Origin: JAKJBL01 sp964461335
GTDB lineage: Bacteria; Bacillota; Clostridia; Christensenellales; CAG-138
Reading direction: 5' to 3'
Assembly (NCBI GenBank): GCA_964461335.1
Contig: CAYWTY010000042.1
Location: 1-14,184, forward strand
DNA length: 14,184 nt
Positions 14,155-14,184 of this stretch are shown in pieces. A model generated the notes under the pieces. That model was not told where the DNA came from, made no database searches, and saw only the letters and a list, made by a program, of their open reading frames with translations. The first letter of the stretch is position 1. Every line of letters begins with the position of its first letter. The translations under genes were made by a program, and so were the position numbers.

Positions 14155-14184
14155 AGAAAGAAGCAAGAGAAAACCCCCGATTTG
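14155..14184 (-). terminator. Possible second half of a terminator cut by the window edge
   Basis: Reading the minus strand from the edge, AAATCGGGGG is followed by TTTTCTCTT, which looks like the 3' arm and T-run of a rho-independent terminator. The matching 5' arm would lie outside the window, so this is tentative. If right, a minus-strand gene ends just beyond the edge. Confidence 0.25.

Noticed and set aside
1..14184. Mobile elements, CRISPR arrays, tRNA or rRNA genes, phage-defence genes
   Set aside because: No transposase, integrase, spaced direct repeats, cloverleaf or rRNA-like stretch, nor any nuclease/helicase defence gene could be seen.

Overview
The window reads as chromosomal DNA of a Gram-positive bacterium of the Bacillota, most likely a Clostridia-type gut or anaerobic lineage. 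The grounds are AGGAGG-type ribosome binding sites, two TTG starts, sigma-A-like promoters, a FloA flotillin with a short NfeD partner, a TIGR01906/Lit-type membrane protein (a family typical of low-GC Gram-positives), and a chromate transporter split into two half-size proteins as in Bacillus. The genus cannot be read from the sequence. There is no insertion sequence, prophage gene, tRNA, rRNA or CRISPR array, and base composition looks even throughout.

Layout. (1) 119-1681, plus strand: three consecutive genes for cysteine-rich zinc-ribbon proteins of unknown role, ending at a hairpin terminator shared with the converging operon. (2) 1739-5863, minus strand: a tightly overlapping operon read as glgP (alpha-glucan phosphorylase), a Lit-like membrane protein and tsaD (tRNA t6A synthesis), driven by a good sigma-A-type promoter with a degenerate cre-like site just after the predicted start. 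(3) 6076-12657, plus strand: eight genes in a row with short gaps or overlaps: nfeD, a small zinc-ribbon/one-helix protein, floA, a membrane-anchored repeat protein, a PIG-V-like glycosyltransferase, two chromate-transporter halves and a MATE exporter. (4) 12666-14033, minus strand: murC, with its own promoter, converging on the MATE gene with only 8 bases between.

How the genes fit together. Core functions are tsaD (translation fidelity), murC (peptidoglycan precursor) and glgP (glucan use). The floA region is the most suggestive: NfeD and FloA organise membrane domains, and two unrecognised membrane-anchored proteins sit inside the same run, one between them and one directly after. Together with the zinc-ribbon trio and the possible lipoprotein-remodelling enzyme, the window is rich in cell-envelope and membrane-organisation genes. 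No single complete new system can be demonstrated from sequence alone; the strongest candidates are the extended NfeD/FloA cluster and the zinc-ribbon trio.
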